In this document: positions 1-5,695 of the stretch, piece by piece | Layout of the letters: each line of letters starts with the position of its first letter | How positions within the stretch are numbered: position 1 is the first letter of the stretch | Origin: Methanosarcinaceae archaeon | Lineage (GTDB): Archaea > Halobacteriota > Methanosarcinia > Methanosarcinales > Methanosarcinaceae | DNA length: 11,892 bases | Assembly: GCA_017613335.1 (NCBI GenBank) | Contig: JAGAEB010000045.1 | Coordinates: 1 to 11,892, forward strand | Reading direction: 5' to 3' | The notes under the pieces: model-generated | The model's input: only the letters and a program-made list of their open reading frames with translations | What the model was told of the DNA's origin: nothing | Databases searched by the model: none | Program-made: the position numbers and the translations under genes

Positions 1-1328
1 TGCGGCTGCGGGGGAGCGGATGCCGGCGGCTGTTCATAGACGGAAGCATACTGAAGCTGATCATCCTTTTCCTGTTCCGGAGCGGCTGCTGCCGGGATGA
101 AATCTTCGTATCTGCTGCCGTATTCTTCGGACGCTTCTCCGGCTTCCGGGACGGATCCGGACGCCGGTGCGGCGCTGAATCCGGCATCTGCGGGCGCAGC
201 GGCGCCGAATGCCATACGGTTTTCGCCGGACGGTGCTTCTGCGCTGCCGTATCCTGCAGGGTTTTCCGGACAGGCATCCGCAAACGGATCTTCGGCAGGT
301 TCGCTCGGTTTGATATAAAGGCCGCCGGACTGTCCGCTGCTGAAATCCGGCTTATTTTCTTCTGCTGCAGGTTTCTGTTTTGCGTTCCTGTCAATGAAGA
401 ACATTTCCGCGCCGGAAGATCTGCGGGAAGGTCTTTCGGCCCGCCGGAATGTGTCATGTCTTTCGCCGAGGATCTCGACGCCCTCGTCGGCGGCGCCGGC
501 CTGAGCGGGAGACGGGCGCATGAAAGGATCATCGCCGGGAGGCATCTGTCTGTAAGCGGAATTCCGGCCGTCATCGGCCTGACCGGCAGATTCATCGGAA
601 TTTCCGGAAGCAACTGCAGCTCCGGCAGCCGCGCCGGCCATGACTGCTGCGCCGGATAAAGAATCCCGGCCGTATGACGAGGGTGCAGGCTCGGAATAAG
701 CAGGAGACTGAGACCCGGAATAAGCAGGAGACTGAGATCCGGAATAAACAGGAGACTGAGATCCCTGATAGGAAGGTGCAGAGGCCGGCGGCTCAGAATA
801 GGAAGGAGCGCCGTATGAAGGATCGCTGTATGCAGGCGCGCCGTACGGAGCGCTGTGTGCGGGGGCGCCGTAGGCAGGAGAGGCAGGCTGTACCGGCGCC
901 GCATAACCTGTTTGGGGTTCTGATCCCGGGTCTTTCCGGTTCGACATATAGACAGGTTCCCCATCGTCGACAAATCTCTGCGGACGGGAGCGGGGCGCCT
1001 GAGAATATCCGGCAGATCCTGCTGATCCGGCTGCATAAGCGGGAGCGGCGGATGAGGGTGCTGAGCCTGCAGGGTTCTCATTTGCACCCGTGCCGGCTCC
1101 TTCGCGGCTGAAATCGGCATCCGGAAAATCTTTCGGATCAAGAACGACGTCTTTTTCGCTGCGGCTCCTGCGGGCTTCAGAAGAGGCTTTTCTTTTGCCC
1201 GCCAGCAGAGCGACAACGAAAACGATGACGAACAGAAAAATAAAGGCAACAATACCGATCACAGCGAGGTAGACCGGATTTGCTGCAACGGACCGGAGTC
1301 CTTCGGGTAATGAATCGATCAGAGACAT
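1..1328 (-). CDS. Membrane-anchored Pro/Ala/Ser/Tyr-rich low-complexity protein, partial at the left edge
   Basis: An uninterrupted minus-strand frame runs from ATG at 1328 to the left edge; 442 codons are visible and the C-terminus lies outside the window. I checked the frame codon by codon and saw no stop. Residues about 18-44 (starting NPVYLAVIGIVAFIFLF) form one long hydrophobic segment, followed at once by Lys-Arg-Lys, so by the positive-inside rule the N-terminus is probably outside and the long tail cytoplasmic. The rest is compositionally biased: Ala/Pro/Ser/Gly/Tyr/Gln-rich with three GSQSPAYS octapeptides, several YGAPA/YGAPSY motifs and scattered acidic and Arg-containing stretches. 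I recognise no catalytic domain and do not know the family. There is no Shine-Dalgarno sequence, but a TATA box lies about 27 bases upstream, so the mRNA is probably leaderless. The gene sits where many euryarchaeal superoperons continue with prefoldin beta. A folded domain could lie beyond the window. Confidence 0.85.
   Translation of the reverse strand, partial: MSLIDSLPEGLRSVAANPVYLAVIGIVAFIFLFVIVFVVALLAGKRKASSEARRSRSEKDVVLDPKDFPDADFSREGAGTGANENPAGSAPSSAAPAYAAGSAGSAGYSQAPRSRPQRFVDDGEPVYMSNRKDPGSEPQTGYAAPVQPASPAYGAPAHSAPYGAPAYSDPSYGAPSYSEPPASAPSYQGSQSPVYSGSQSPAYSGSQSPAYSEPAPSSYGRDSLSGAAVMAGAAAGAAVASGNSDESAGQADDGRNSAYRQMPPGDDPFMRPSPAQAGAADEGVEILGERHDTFRRAERPSRRSSGAEMFFIDRNAKQKPAAEENKPDFSSGQSGGLYIKPSEPAEDPFADACPENPAGYGSAEAPSGENRMAFGAAAPADAGFSAAPASGSVPEAGEASEEYGSRYEDFIPAAAAPEQEKDDQLQYASVYEQPPASAPPQP
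693..764 (-). repeat. Three 24-bp tandem repeats encoding GSQSPAYS/GSQSPVYS
   Basis: Three near-identical 24-base units lie at 693-716, 717-740 and 741-764 and differ by one base each. In the minus-strand frame each unit encodes an eight-residue Gly-Ser-Gln-Ser-Pro-(Ala/Val)-Tyr-Ser peptide inside the low-complexity tail of the partial membrane protein. The unit length is a multiple of three, so copy-number change would keep the frame. Confidence 0.9.
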
Positions 1329-1350
1329 ATAGACTTAGTTTAACGCTGAT

Positions 1351-1362
1351 TTTATTTATAGT
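1351..1362 (-). promoter_or_regulatory. TATA-box promoter for the membrane-anchored protein (leaderless start)
   Basis: On the minus strand this reads CTATAAATAAA, preceded by an A-rich stretch resembling a BRE (GAAAA). Its centre is about 27 bases upstream of the ATG at 1328, which is where an archaeal transcript would start. No Shine-Dalgarno sequence is present, consistent with a leaderless message. The end of the Pcc1 reading frame (TGA at 1365-1367) lies just upstream of the box. Confidence 0.65.
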
Positions 1363-1364
1363 TT

Positions 1365-1922
1365 TCAAGAAAAGTTCAGAAAAACAGAAACAGGAACGGA
1401 AAAGAAAAAAGGAACAGCAGAGGAAAGCGAAAACACGGGCTGTACGGAAAAAAGGAGCAGAAAAAAACTGAGAAGAAAAAAAAGGAACGGAAAAAAACAG
1501 AGCAGAAAAAAAGGAACAGAAAAAAAGAGCAGAAAAAAGAGAGCAAAAAAGGAGCAGAAGGAGAAAAAGAAAAAAGAAGACGGCGGAAAAGGCGGTAAAA
1601 ACAAAAGGAATACGGATACATGACAGCCCGGTGGGGCCGGCCGGGATCGTTTCCGTATACAGGAAGCAACATCAGAACCGGTCATGATCAGACGGAGCCA
1701 TGTGTTTGTTGCGGAACGCATGGAAGTGATGTCGCAGCTTTCGATTTCAAGGACAAGCGTATCGGGCATCCCTGCGGCGCTTTCGGAAGAGCCGTCCGGC
1801 GGAACCGGAAAAAGACGGATGACGGATCTGTCGGAAACCGGATCTTCGGATTCCGGCAGGAGACAGGCGTAAATTTTTGCGGCATCCGGCGTCTCAAACC
1901 TGTACGATGCTGTTACTTTCAT
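1365..1922 (-). CDS. KEOPS complex subunit Pcc1 with anomalous Phe/Leu/Ser/Pro-rich C-terminal tail
   Basis: Residues 1-88 match the Pcc1 family, the small dimerising subunit of KEOPS, which makes the universal t6A37 tRNA modification with Kae1, Bud32 and Cgi121. Visible hallmarks are the N-terminal strand and helix (MKVTASYRFETPDAAKIY), then LLPE, and the C-terminal helix SMRSATNTWLRLI at residues 67-79. I chose the ATG at 1922 because AGGTGA lies five bases upstream and the family begins there. An in-frame ATG at 1985 overlaps the Brix stop, but the 21 extra residues come from a 12-bp tandem repeat. Pcc1 is normally about 80-90 residues. Here the frame runs on to 185, and residues 89-185 are nearly all Phe, Leu, Ser, Pro, Val and Cys, translated from a pyrimidine-rich tract that itself looks like a terminator. 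The tail may be an accident of a lost stop codon or a real hydrophobic extension. Confidence 0.85.
   Translation of the reverse strand: MKVTASYRFETPDAAKIYACLLPESEDPVSDRSVIRLFPVPPDGSSESAAGMPDTLVLEIESCDITSMRSATNTWLRLIMTGSDVASCIRKRSRPAPPGCHVSVFLLFLPPFPPSSFFFFSFCSFFALFFLLFFSVPFFLLCFFPFLFFLLSFFLLLFSVQPVFSLSSAVPFFFSVPVSVFLNFS
1372..1585 (-). terminator. U-tract array, probable terminator of the superoperon
   Basis: The plus strand is almost pure A and G here, so the minus-strand RNA holds many runs of six to eight U separated by short C/G-containing spacers. Archaeal transcription is known to terminate at U-rich tracts without needing a hairpin. The position, after the last conserved gene and just before a new TATA box at 1351-1362, fits the end of the rpoP-Brix-Pcc1 transcript. 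The oddity is that the Pcc1 reading frame continues through it, because a tract of only U and C cannot encode a stop codon. Confidence 0.6.
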
Positions 1923-1927
1923 GGAAA

Positions 1928-1933
1928 TCACCT
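1928..1933 (-). promoter_or_regulatory. Shine-Dalgarno sequence that decides the Pcc1 start
   Basis: AGGTGA lies five bases upstream of the ATG at 1922. The competing in-frame ATG at 1985, which forms an ATGA overlap with the Brix stop, has no comparable site. The same GGTGA-type motif precedes psmA, rpl37ae and rpl15e in this window. Confidence 0.75.
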
Positions 1934-1940
1934 GATCTGT

Positions 1941-1976
1941 CCGGTCATTCTGCCGGTCATTCTGCCGGTCATTCCG
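1941..1976. repeat. Three 12-bp tandem repeats between Brix and Pcc1
   Basis: The unit CCGGTCATTCTG (plus strand) occurs at 1941-1952 and 1953-1964, with a one-base variant at 1965-1976. It fills most of the 59-bp gap between the Brix stop and the Pcc1 start. On the minus strand it would encode an artificial RNDRQNDRQNDR N-terminal extension if Pcc1 started at 1985. Confidence 0.9.
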
Positions 1977-1981
1977 GCTGA

Positions 1982-2503
1982 TCATTCAGCGGTAGGCTGC
2001 CCGGCATCGTTTTCCTGTGTGCCGTATATTTTCATGCCTTTGATATAGAGTTTCAGGAAAACGGTCCCTCTGACGGAAAAACTGAGGGCGTCGGATGAAA
2101 CCGTCAGGAGACGGCCGCATCCGGCGGTATCCGGAATGAATCCTTCAAAAACTGTGTCGGCAATGACACGGTACAGTCTTTCCGCATCGCCGGATGTTTC
2201 ATTTTCAGAAAGAGAAAGTCCTATCTGCCCTTTTTTCAGCTCGTCGGTGCCGAGGGGGGACGGACTCGTCTGCGATATATGGAGAGACAGATAAAGGGAA
2301 CCGTCTGTCCCGTAAAATGAAAGACTGCCGGGGTTTCCGTGGAATTCCCCGACGAGAAGGATGATGTTTTCCCGGCCTTCTTCAAGGACTTCTGAAAGAC
2401 TCATTTTGCCGCGCGTCATGTAGTGACAGTCGAAAAAGACGGCCAGTTTTTTGCAGAGGATCCTTGTGCTGTCGGAAGGCTTGCGGGAAGATGTGATCAA
2501 CAT
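1982..2503 (-). CDS. Brix domain protein, archaeal Imp4-like ribosome biogenesis factor
   Basis: This 173-residue protein shows the archaeal Brix signature: the N-terminal MLITSSRKPSDSTRILCKKL, then RGKMSL at residues 31-36 and GNPGSL at 56-61. Brix proteins related to yeast Imp4 bind rRNA and take part in ribosomal subunit assembly. The length is normal for the archaeal single-domain form. The ATG at 2503 lies five bases after the rpoP stop, and the strong start motif (M-L-I-T-S-S-R-K-P) fixes the start. No clear Shine-Dalgarno sequence precedes it, so translation is probably coupled to rpoP. The polar C-terminal end (after residue about 160) is less conserved. Placement between rpoP and Pcc1 agrees with other euryarchaeal superoperons. 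Confidence 0.88.
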   Translation of the reverse strand: MLITSSRKPSDSTRILCKKLAVFFDCHYMTRGKMSLSEVLEEGRENIILLVGEFHGNPGSLSFYGTDGSLYLSLHISQTSPSPLGTDELKKGQIGLSLSENETSGDAERLYRVIADTVFEGFIPDTAGCGRLLTVSSDALSFSVRGTVFLKLYIKGMKIYGTQENDAGQPTAE

Positions 2504-2508
2504 GGATT

Positions 2509-2646
2509 TTACTCAGCCTTGATTCTTTTGGTTGTCACCGGGCGGTTTTTGACCAGAATGCGGTTTCCGCAGTGCGGGCAACGGACACCGGAACTCTCGT
2601 AATCGATATCGATTTCTTTTTTGCAGTGGGTGCAGTGGTAAGACAT
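2509..2646 (-). CDS. rpoP: DNA-directed RNA polymerase subunit P (Rpb12-like)
   Basis: A 45-residue protein. It begins MSYHCTHCKKEIDIDYE and contains two CxxC pairs (Cys5/Cys8 and Cys23/Cys26) that form a zinc ribbon, followed by the basic GNRILVKNRP segment typical of archaeal RpoP, the counterpart of eukaryotic Rpb12. It is a small structural subunit of RNA polymerase that helps hold the D/L assembly platform together. The ATG at 2646 is preceded by GGAGG with a six-base spacer, the best ribosome-binding site in the window, and by a TATA box about 45-54 bases upstream. It heads a three-gene unit with Brix and Pcc1. Confidence 0.95.
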   Translation of the reverse strand: MSYHCTHCKKEIDIDYESSGVRCPHCGNRILVKNRPVTTKRIKAE

Positions 2647-2690
2647 AATGATCCTCCTTTGCCGGTCAGATCGGGGGCCGGCTGATCCGG

Positions 2691-2702
2691 ATATATTTAA
2701 AA
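2691..2702 (-). promoter_or_regulatory. TATA-box promoter for rpoP-Brix-Pcc1
   Basis: The minus strand reads TTTTTTAAATATATCC, a near-consensus archaeal TATA box. A start about 26 bases downstream would be near 2670, giving a leader of about 24 bases that contains the GGAGG site at 2653-2657. The U-run preceding the box could also end the rpl37ae transcript. The rest of the 233-bp gap shows a six-base-pair inverted repeat at 2794-2809 (TCCGCA, four-base loop, TGCGGA) and no further gene. Confidence 0.65.
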
Positions 2703-2879
2703 AAGCTGAAAAGACGGACGATCCGGGCGGATCCGGAAAAACGGAGAAGATGAGCCGCAGACAGTGCAGGACACATCAGCTGCAGAAATGCGTTCCGCAA
2801 TGCTGCGGACTGATCGTCAAAACAGGATCCGGAAAGATCAGGATCCTGCATTGACAACGGAACAGGAAATGCATCGGAT

Positions 2880-3221
2880 TTACTCTTCAGCCACTTCTTC
2901 TTCTTCGTCGAGGAAGTCGTAGTGGTACTTGTTGGAGCTGTCCTGGAGGGCGGTCTTCATGTTGTTGCGGAAGGCCTGGCCGACGCTGGTCTGCGGGAGG
3001 AAAGTGCCGCCTGCAAATTTGTAGCCGCATTTTCTGCATTCCCAGATACCGGTACCGATTCTTCTGACGGTCGGCTGGTCACATTTGGCGCATGTGTGCG
3101 GCGCTTTGGTGCGGACTTCGAGGTCTGCAACAAGTTTTCTGTCTTTTCTGCCGTATCTTACGCCGAATCTGCCGGCGGATCTGGAAACTTTTCCTTTGCG
3201 TGCGTTTCTTTTAACTGCCAT
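2880..3221 (-). CDS. rpl37ae: 50S ribosomal protein L37Ae with acidic C-terminal extension
   Basis: A 113-residue basic protein of the large subunit. It begins MAVKRNARKGKVSRSAGRFG and carries a C4 zinc ribbon at Cys44/Cys47 (CAKC) and Cys62/Cys65 (CRKC), with the GTGIWECRKCGYKFAGG core that is diagnostic for the family. Family members are usually about 90 residues; here about 20-25 more follow, ending in DFLDEEEEVAEE. An acidic end is unusual on an rRNA-binding protein. The ATG at 3221 has GGTGA with a six-base spacer. It is separated from rrp42 by 400 bp and from rpoP by 233 bp, so it may be its own transcription unit. Confidence 0.93.
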   Translation of the reverse strand: MAVKRNARKGKVSRSAGRFGVRYGRKDRKLVADLEVRTKAPHTCAKCDQPTVRRIGTGIWECRKCGYKFAGGTFLPQTSVGQAFRNNMKTALQDSSNKYHYDFLDEEEEVAEE

Positions 3222-3621
3222 AATATTTCACCAGAGTGATGAGTCGTAAATATGCGCCGGACGACAACAGTATCGTGCCGGCATGGCCGTATTCTGAGAA
3301 GCCATGCCCCGGGCATTTGATGATAATGAATCAATAAAGGGAATCAGGAAAGGAATGTGCGGCGCGGCAGGCAGTTCCGGACGCTTCGGGCCGTCCCGGA
3401 TCCGCCGATCCCCGTTGCCGTATTCGTTTTTGATACCTGCTGTCTTCACAGGACAGCATGCTGCACACGGCAGTCCCTCGTTCAGATTCGTCATTGTAGA
3501 GAGATATTACTTAAATATTTTTCTCTTTTCAGATAATCCGGAGATTTCCGGAATTTCCGGGTCGGGCCGAAAACGATGTCGGCAGATCCCGGCATAAGAT
3601 TTCCGGAAATGTATCTCCGTA
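3222..3621 (-). other. Gap between rrp42 and rpl37ae: long leader or possible 88-codon leaderless ORF
   Basis: This 400-bp stretch has no recognisable gene. After the rrp42 stop it holds several TTCCGGAA-type palindromes, then the TATA-like element at 3503-3520. A start of transcription near 3488-3494 would coincide with an ATG at 3494, which opens an 88-codon frame ending in TGG TGA at 3228; that TGA lies inside the GGTGA ribosome-binding site of rpl37ae. The frame encodes a Cys-containing peptide (PCAACC, YCCRP) that I do not recognise and whose codon use (some CGA, TTA, CCC) looks less like its neighbours. It may instead be a 270-base untranslated leader. A second, weaker AT-rich element (ATATTTACG, about 3246-3255) lies too close to rpl37ae to leave room for its ribosome-binding site. 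Confidence 0.3.
3503..3520 (-). promoter_or_regulatory. TATA-like promoter upstream of rpl37ae
   Basis: On the minus strand this reads AAATATTTAAGTAATATC, an isolated AT-rich island in GC-rich surroundings. It is the best promoter candidate for rpl37ae, but it lies about 280 bases upstream, implying either a long leader or a small gene in between. Confidence 0.5.
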
Positions 3622-4404
3622 TCAGATGTCATTCAGGAATTCCGTTCTCATGACGCGGGCTCTGTCGCGGGCCATGTCGACCATGCGGCGGACCGTTTCG
3701 ACCGGGAGCGGACCTGAACCGCTCTTCTGCATACCTGAAAGAGCGCCGAGACTGTTCGTGATGACAGTCAGTTTTGTGTCGCAGACGGCTTCTTCGTCCA
3801 GAGACGGATCAATGATCAGCTCGCCGCAGAGGGAGGCCACTGTAACACTGACAGGGAGTTCTCTGACAGGAAGCGGGCAGGAAGCAAATCCGTTTTCTTC
3901 GTCTGCCGGAACGGTCGTCGTCTTTAATGCGGCCAGCGCGGCCAGCGCGGACGCGTCGACGATGTTTCCGTCATCGTTGAGGACGCTGATGTCGATGAAA
4001 ACGATCCAGACGGCTTCTCCGTGTTTGATGCAGAGCTTTTCGAGGTCGATGGCGTGGGATTCACGGATGCCTCTGTCAACGATGCGGGCCATCTCGATGG
4101 CATCTTCTTTCGGCGGTCCCGGTTCGAATTCGGGTGATGCGATGGGGTTCAGCTCCATGCCGGTCATGATGACGCCTTCTCCCGGGGAATCGCCGAAAGG
4201 CTCGCCTTTCTGGAGTTTGATGCCGACGATGACTTTCGTTTCGCCGTATTTCACATAAGCGGAGCCTTCCGCCTTATCGATGACGCGGGTCCTGATCTCG
4301 ATCGGTCTCATTTCTTCGAAACCGCGACCGTCACCGCGACGGCCTTCAAGCATCATTCTCCGGATATGATCCTTTTTCAGAACGGAAAGAATATTGTTGC
4401 TCAT
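3622..4404 (-). CDS. rrp42: Exosome complex subunit Rrp42 (RNase PH-like, non-catalytic)
   Basis: A 260-residue RNase PH-fold protein of normal length for archaeal Rrp42. Recognisable parts are the DGRGFEEMRPIEI start of the fold (about residues 25-37), the GETKVIVGIKLQKGEPFGDSP strand region near 54-74, ELNPIASPEFEPGPP near 84-98, and the C-terminal helix ending RAMRTEFLN-like. In the archaeal exosome three Rrp42-Rrp41 dimers form a hexameric ring; Rrp42 helps bind RNA and supports the Rrp41 active site but does not catalyse phosphorolysis itself. The ATG at 4404 shares one base with the rrp41 stop (TAATG) and follows GAGGTGG, so translation is coupled and equal output of the two partners is expected. 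No C-terminal repeat tail is present, unlike rrp41 and rrp4. Confidence 0.95.
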   Translation of the reverse strand: MSNNILSVLKKDHIRRMMLEGRRGDGRGFEEMRPIEIRTRVIDKAEGSAYVKYGETKVIVGIKLQKGEPFGDSPGEGVIMTGMELNPIASPEFEPGPPKEDAIEMARIVDRGIRESHAIDLEKLCIKHGEAVWIVFIDISVLNDDGNIVDASALAALAALKTTTVPADEENGFASCPLPVRELPVSVTVASLCGELIIDPSLDEEAVCDTKLTVITNSLGALSGMQKSGSGPLPVETVRRMVDMARDRARVMRTEFLNDI

Positions 4405-5501
4405 TATGCCACCTCGCTGTCTGCATCGAAGTCATAACCGTCTTCGTCATCGCTGCCGGATCCTTCGGAGATGACAGTAAATTCGACATCGTCGTCGATC
4501 ACGCCGTCAGCATCGTCTGCGGCCATGTCTTCACGGATTTCATCGTCTCCGGCCGCATCTTCACGGATTTCATCGTCTCCGGCCATGCCGTCACGGATTT
4601 CGTCGTCTGCGGACATGTCTTCACGGATTTCAACGTCTGCGGACATGTCTTCACGGATTTCAATGTCTCCGGCCACATCCTCACGGATTTCGTCGTCTGC
4701 GGCTGCATCATCATCGATGTCGTCTTCCGGTTCATCCTGAGAGATTTTTTCTGCCCGGAGCGTTGCATATTCGGGTTTTCCGAAAGAGCCGAACTTTTCG
4801 GCCAGTGCCTGTTTCTGGATGGCCAGAACCTGGCGGCAGCCTTCGGTGACCATATCAAGGGCTTTTGTGAACTCTTCAGGAGAAAGGTCGCCGTCCATCT
4901 GCATGAGCGTGATCCCGCCGTCTTCGGTCATAGCGATCGGAAGGTCGGCATCGCCGTAGTTGTCTTCCGGCTTGTTGAGGTCGAGAACAAGCTGACCGTC
5001 GACTTTTCCGACAGCGCAGGCGGATATGATGCTTCTCATCGGAATGCCGGCGTCAACGAGTGCAAGGGATGCTGCATTGATGGCTGCCGTGCGTGTTCCG
5101 GCATCTGCCTGGAGGACTTCGACATAGATATCGATCGCAGCTTTCGGATAGGCTTCCGTGAAAATGACAGGTTCGAACGCCTCGCGGCTGACCTTTGAGA
5201 TCTCGCTGCTGCGGCGGCTCGGTCCCGGGCGGGCGCGTTCTTCAACGGAGAAGGACTGCATGTTGTATCTGTAGCGGACGACAGCTCTGTCAGGAAGCTG
5301 GGTCCTTCTCGGGTGCGCTTCCCTCGGGCCGTAAACGGCAGCGAGGATCTTGTTGGCGCCCCATTCAAGGTAGCACGAGCCGTCAGCGCGGGAGAGAACG
5401 CCGATTTTGATCTTCATCGGGCGGATCTCATCGGGCCTGCGGCCGTCGGTACGAAGACCGTTTTCATCAAAAAATTCAACTTTCTGCTGTGATGAACTCA
5501 T
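4404..5501 (-). CDS. rrp41: Exosome complex catalytic subunit Rrp41 with long acidic repeat tail
   Basis: An RNase PH-like 3'-5' phosphorolytic exoribonuclease, the catalytic subunit of the exosome ring. The first ~250 residues are a full Rrp41: DGRRPDEIRPMKI at 19-31, the phosphate-binding PSRRS (Arg96/Arg97) and EDNYGDAD at 179-186, whose Asp180 and Asp186 match the catalytic acidic pair described for Sulfolobus Rrp41. The start at 5501 is set by GGAG eight bases upstream and by the family N-terminus; an upstream in-frame ATG at 5546 lacks support. Archaeal Rrp41 is usually about 240-250 residues. Here 365 are encoded: residues about 251-365 form a strongly acidic tail with six decapeptides of the EIREDMSADD type. 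No frameshift is seen. It overlaps rrp42 by one base and has its own TATA box upstream. Confidence 0.96.
   Translation of the reverse strand: MSSSQQKVEFFDENGLRTDGRRPDEIRPMKIKIGVLSRADGSCYLEWGANKILAAVYGPREAHPRRTQLPDRAVVRYRYNMQSFSVEERARPGPSRRSSEISKVSREAFEPVIFTEAYPKAAIDIYVEVLQADAGTRTAAINAASLALVDAGIPMRSIISACAVGKVDGQLVLDLNKPEDNYGDADLPIAMTEDGGITLMQMDGDLSPEEFTKALDMVTEGCRQVLAIQKQALAEKFGSFGKPEYATLRAEKISQDEPEDDIDDDAAADDEIREDVAGDIEIREDMSADVEIREDMSADDEIRDGMAGDDEIREDAAGDDEIREDMAADDADGVIDDDVEFTVISEGSGSDDEDGYDFDADSEVA
4512..4691 (-). repeat. Six 30-bp tandem repeats encoding acidic EIRED decapeptides in Rrp41
   Basis: Six consecutive 30-base units encode Rrp41 residues 271-330: EIREDVAGDI, EIREDMSADV, EIREDMSADD, EIRDGMAGDD, EIREDAAGDD and EIREDMAADD. 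Nearly every unit contains one Ile-Arg within Asp/Glu. The surrounding residues (261-270 and 331-365) are also rich in Asp. Base changes between units are mostly in the last five residues of each unit. Confidence 0.95.
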
Positions 5502-5509
5502 ATCAGGAT

Positions 5510-5513
5510 CTCC
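5510..5513 (-). promoter_or_regulatory. Shine-Dalgarno GGAG that decides the rrp41 start
   Basis: GGAG lies eight bases upstream of the ATG at 5501. The longer in-frame start at 5546 has no comparable site, and its extra 15 residues (MIRPSLPRIIFGDPD) are not typical of the family. Confidence 0.7.
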
Positions 5514-5613
5514 GAAAATAATTCGGGGTAGAGACGGACGGATCATTCAGGACGACCGGACCCCGGACATGATCATATGCCCGGATGCCGGATCGTCTGC
5601 TTTCACGATCGTC

Positions 5614-5624
5614 CGTATATATTT
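5614..5624 (-). promoter_or_regulatory. TATA-box promoter for rrp41-rrp42
   Basis: The minus strand reads AAATATATAC in the 194-bp gap between rrp4 and rrp41. Expected transcription start is near 5590, giving a leader of about 90 bases that includes the GGAG site. This suggests that the ring subunits can be transcribed independently of the Rrp4 cap. Confidence 0.6.
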
Positions 5625-5695
5625 CAGACAACGGATTTTCTGCCTCTTCAGATCGCCGGAAGATCTTTTTTGTACCCCCTCCGGCAGGACGCTTT

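Noticed and set aside
674..1111. Plus-strand frame with RNKQETEI repeats
   Set aside because: It is the reverse-strand shadow of the 24-bp repeat inside the minus-strand membrane protein, whose frame is open over the whole region.
1376..1672. Second minus-strand frame of Phe/Ser/Leu-rich residues
   Set aside because: Any frame through the U/C-rich tract is open; this one has no conserved domain upstream.
3314..3380. Box C-like TGATGAT on the plus strand, a possible C/D guide RNA
   Set aside because: No CTGA box D or D' is found at a suitable distance downstream.
4125..4145. tRNA T-loop-like GGTTCGAATTC
   Set aside because: It encodes the conserved PEFEPG part of Rrp42 and no tRNA cloverleaf surrounds it.
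4471..4858. Plus- and minus-strand frames of Ser/Met-rich or Lys/Ser/Val-rich repeats inside rrp41
   Set aside because: The 30-bp repeat is divisible by three, so several frames stay open; only the Rrp41 frame continues from a conserved domain.
5504..5546. Longer N-terminus of Rrp41 from the ATG at 5546
   Set aside because: The Shine-Dalgarno site GGAG fits the ATG at 5501 and the additional residues are not found in the family as I remember it.
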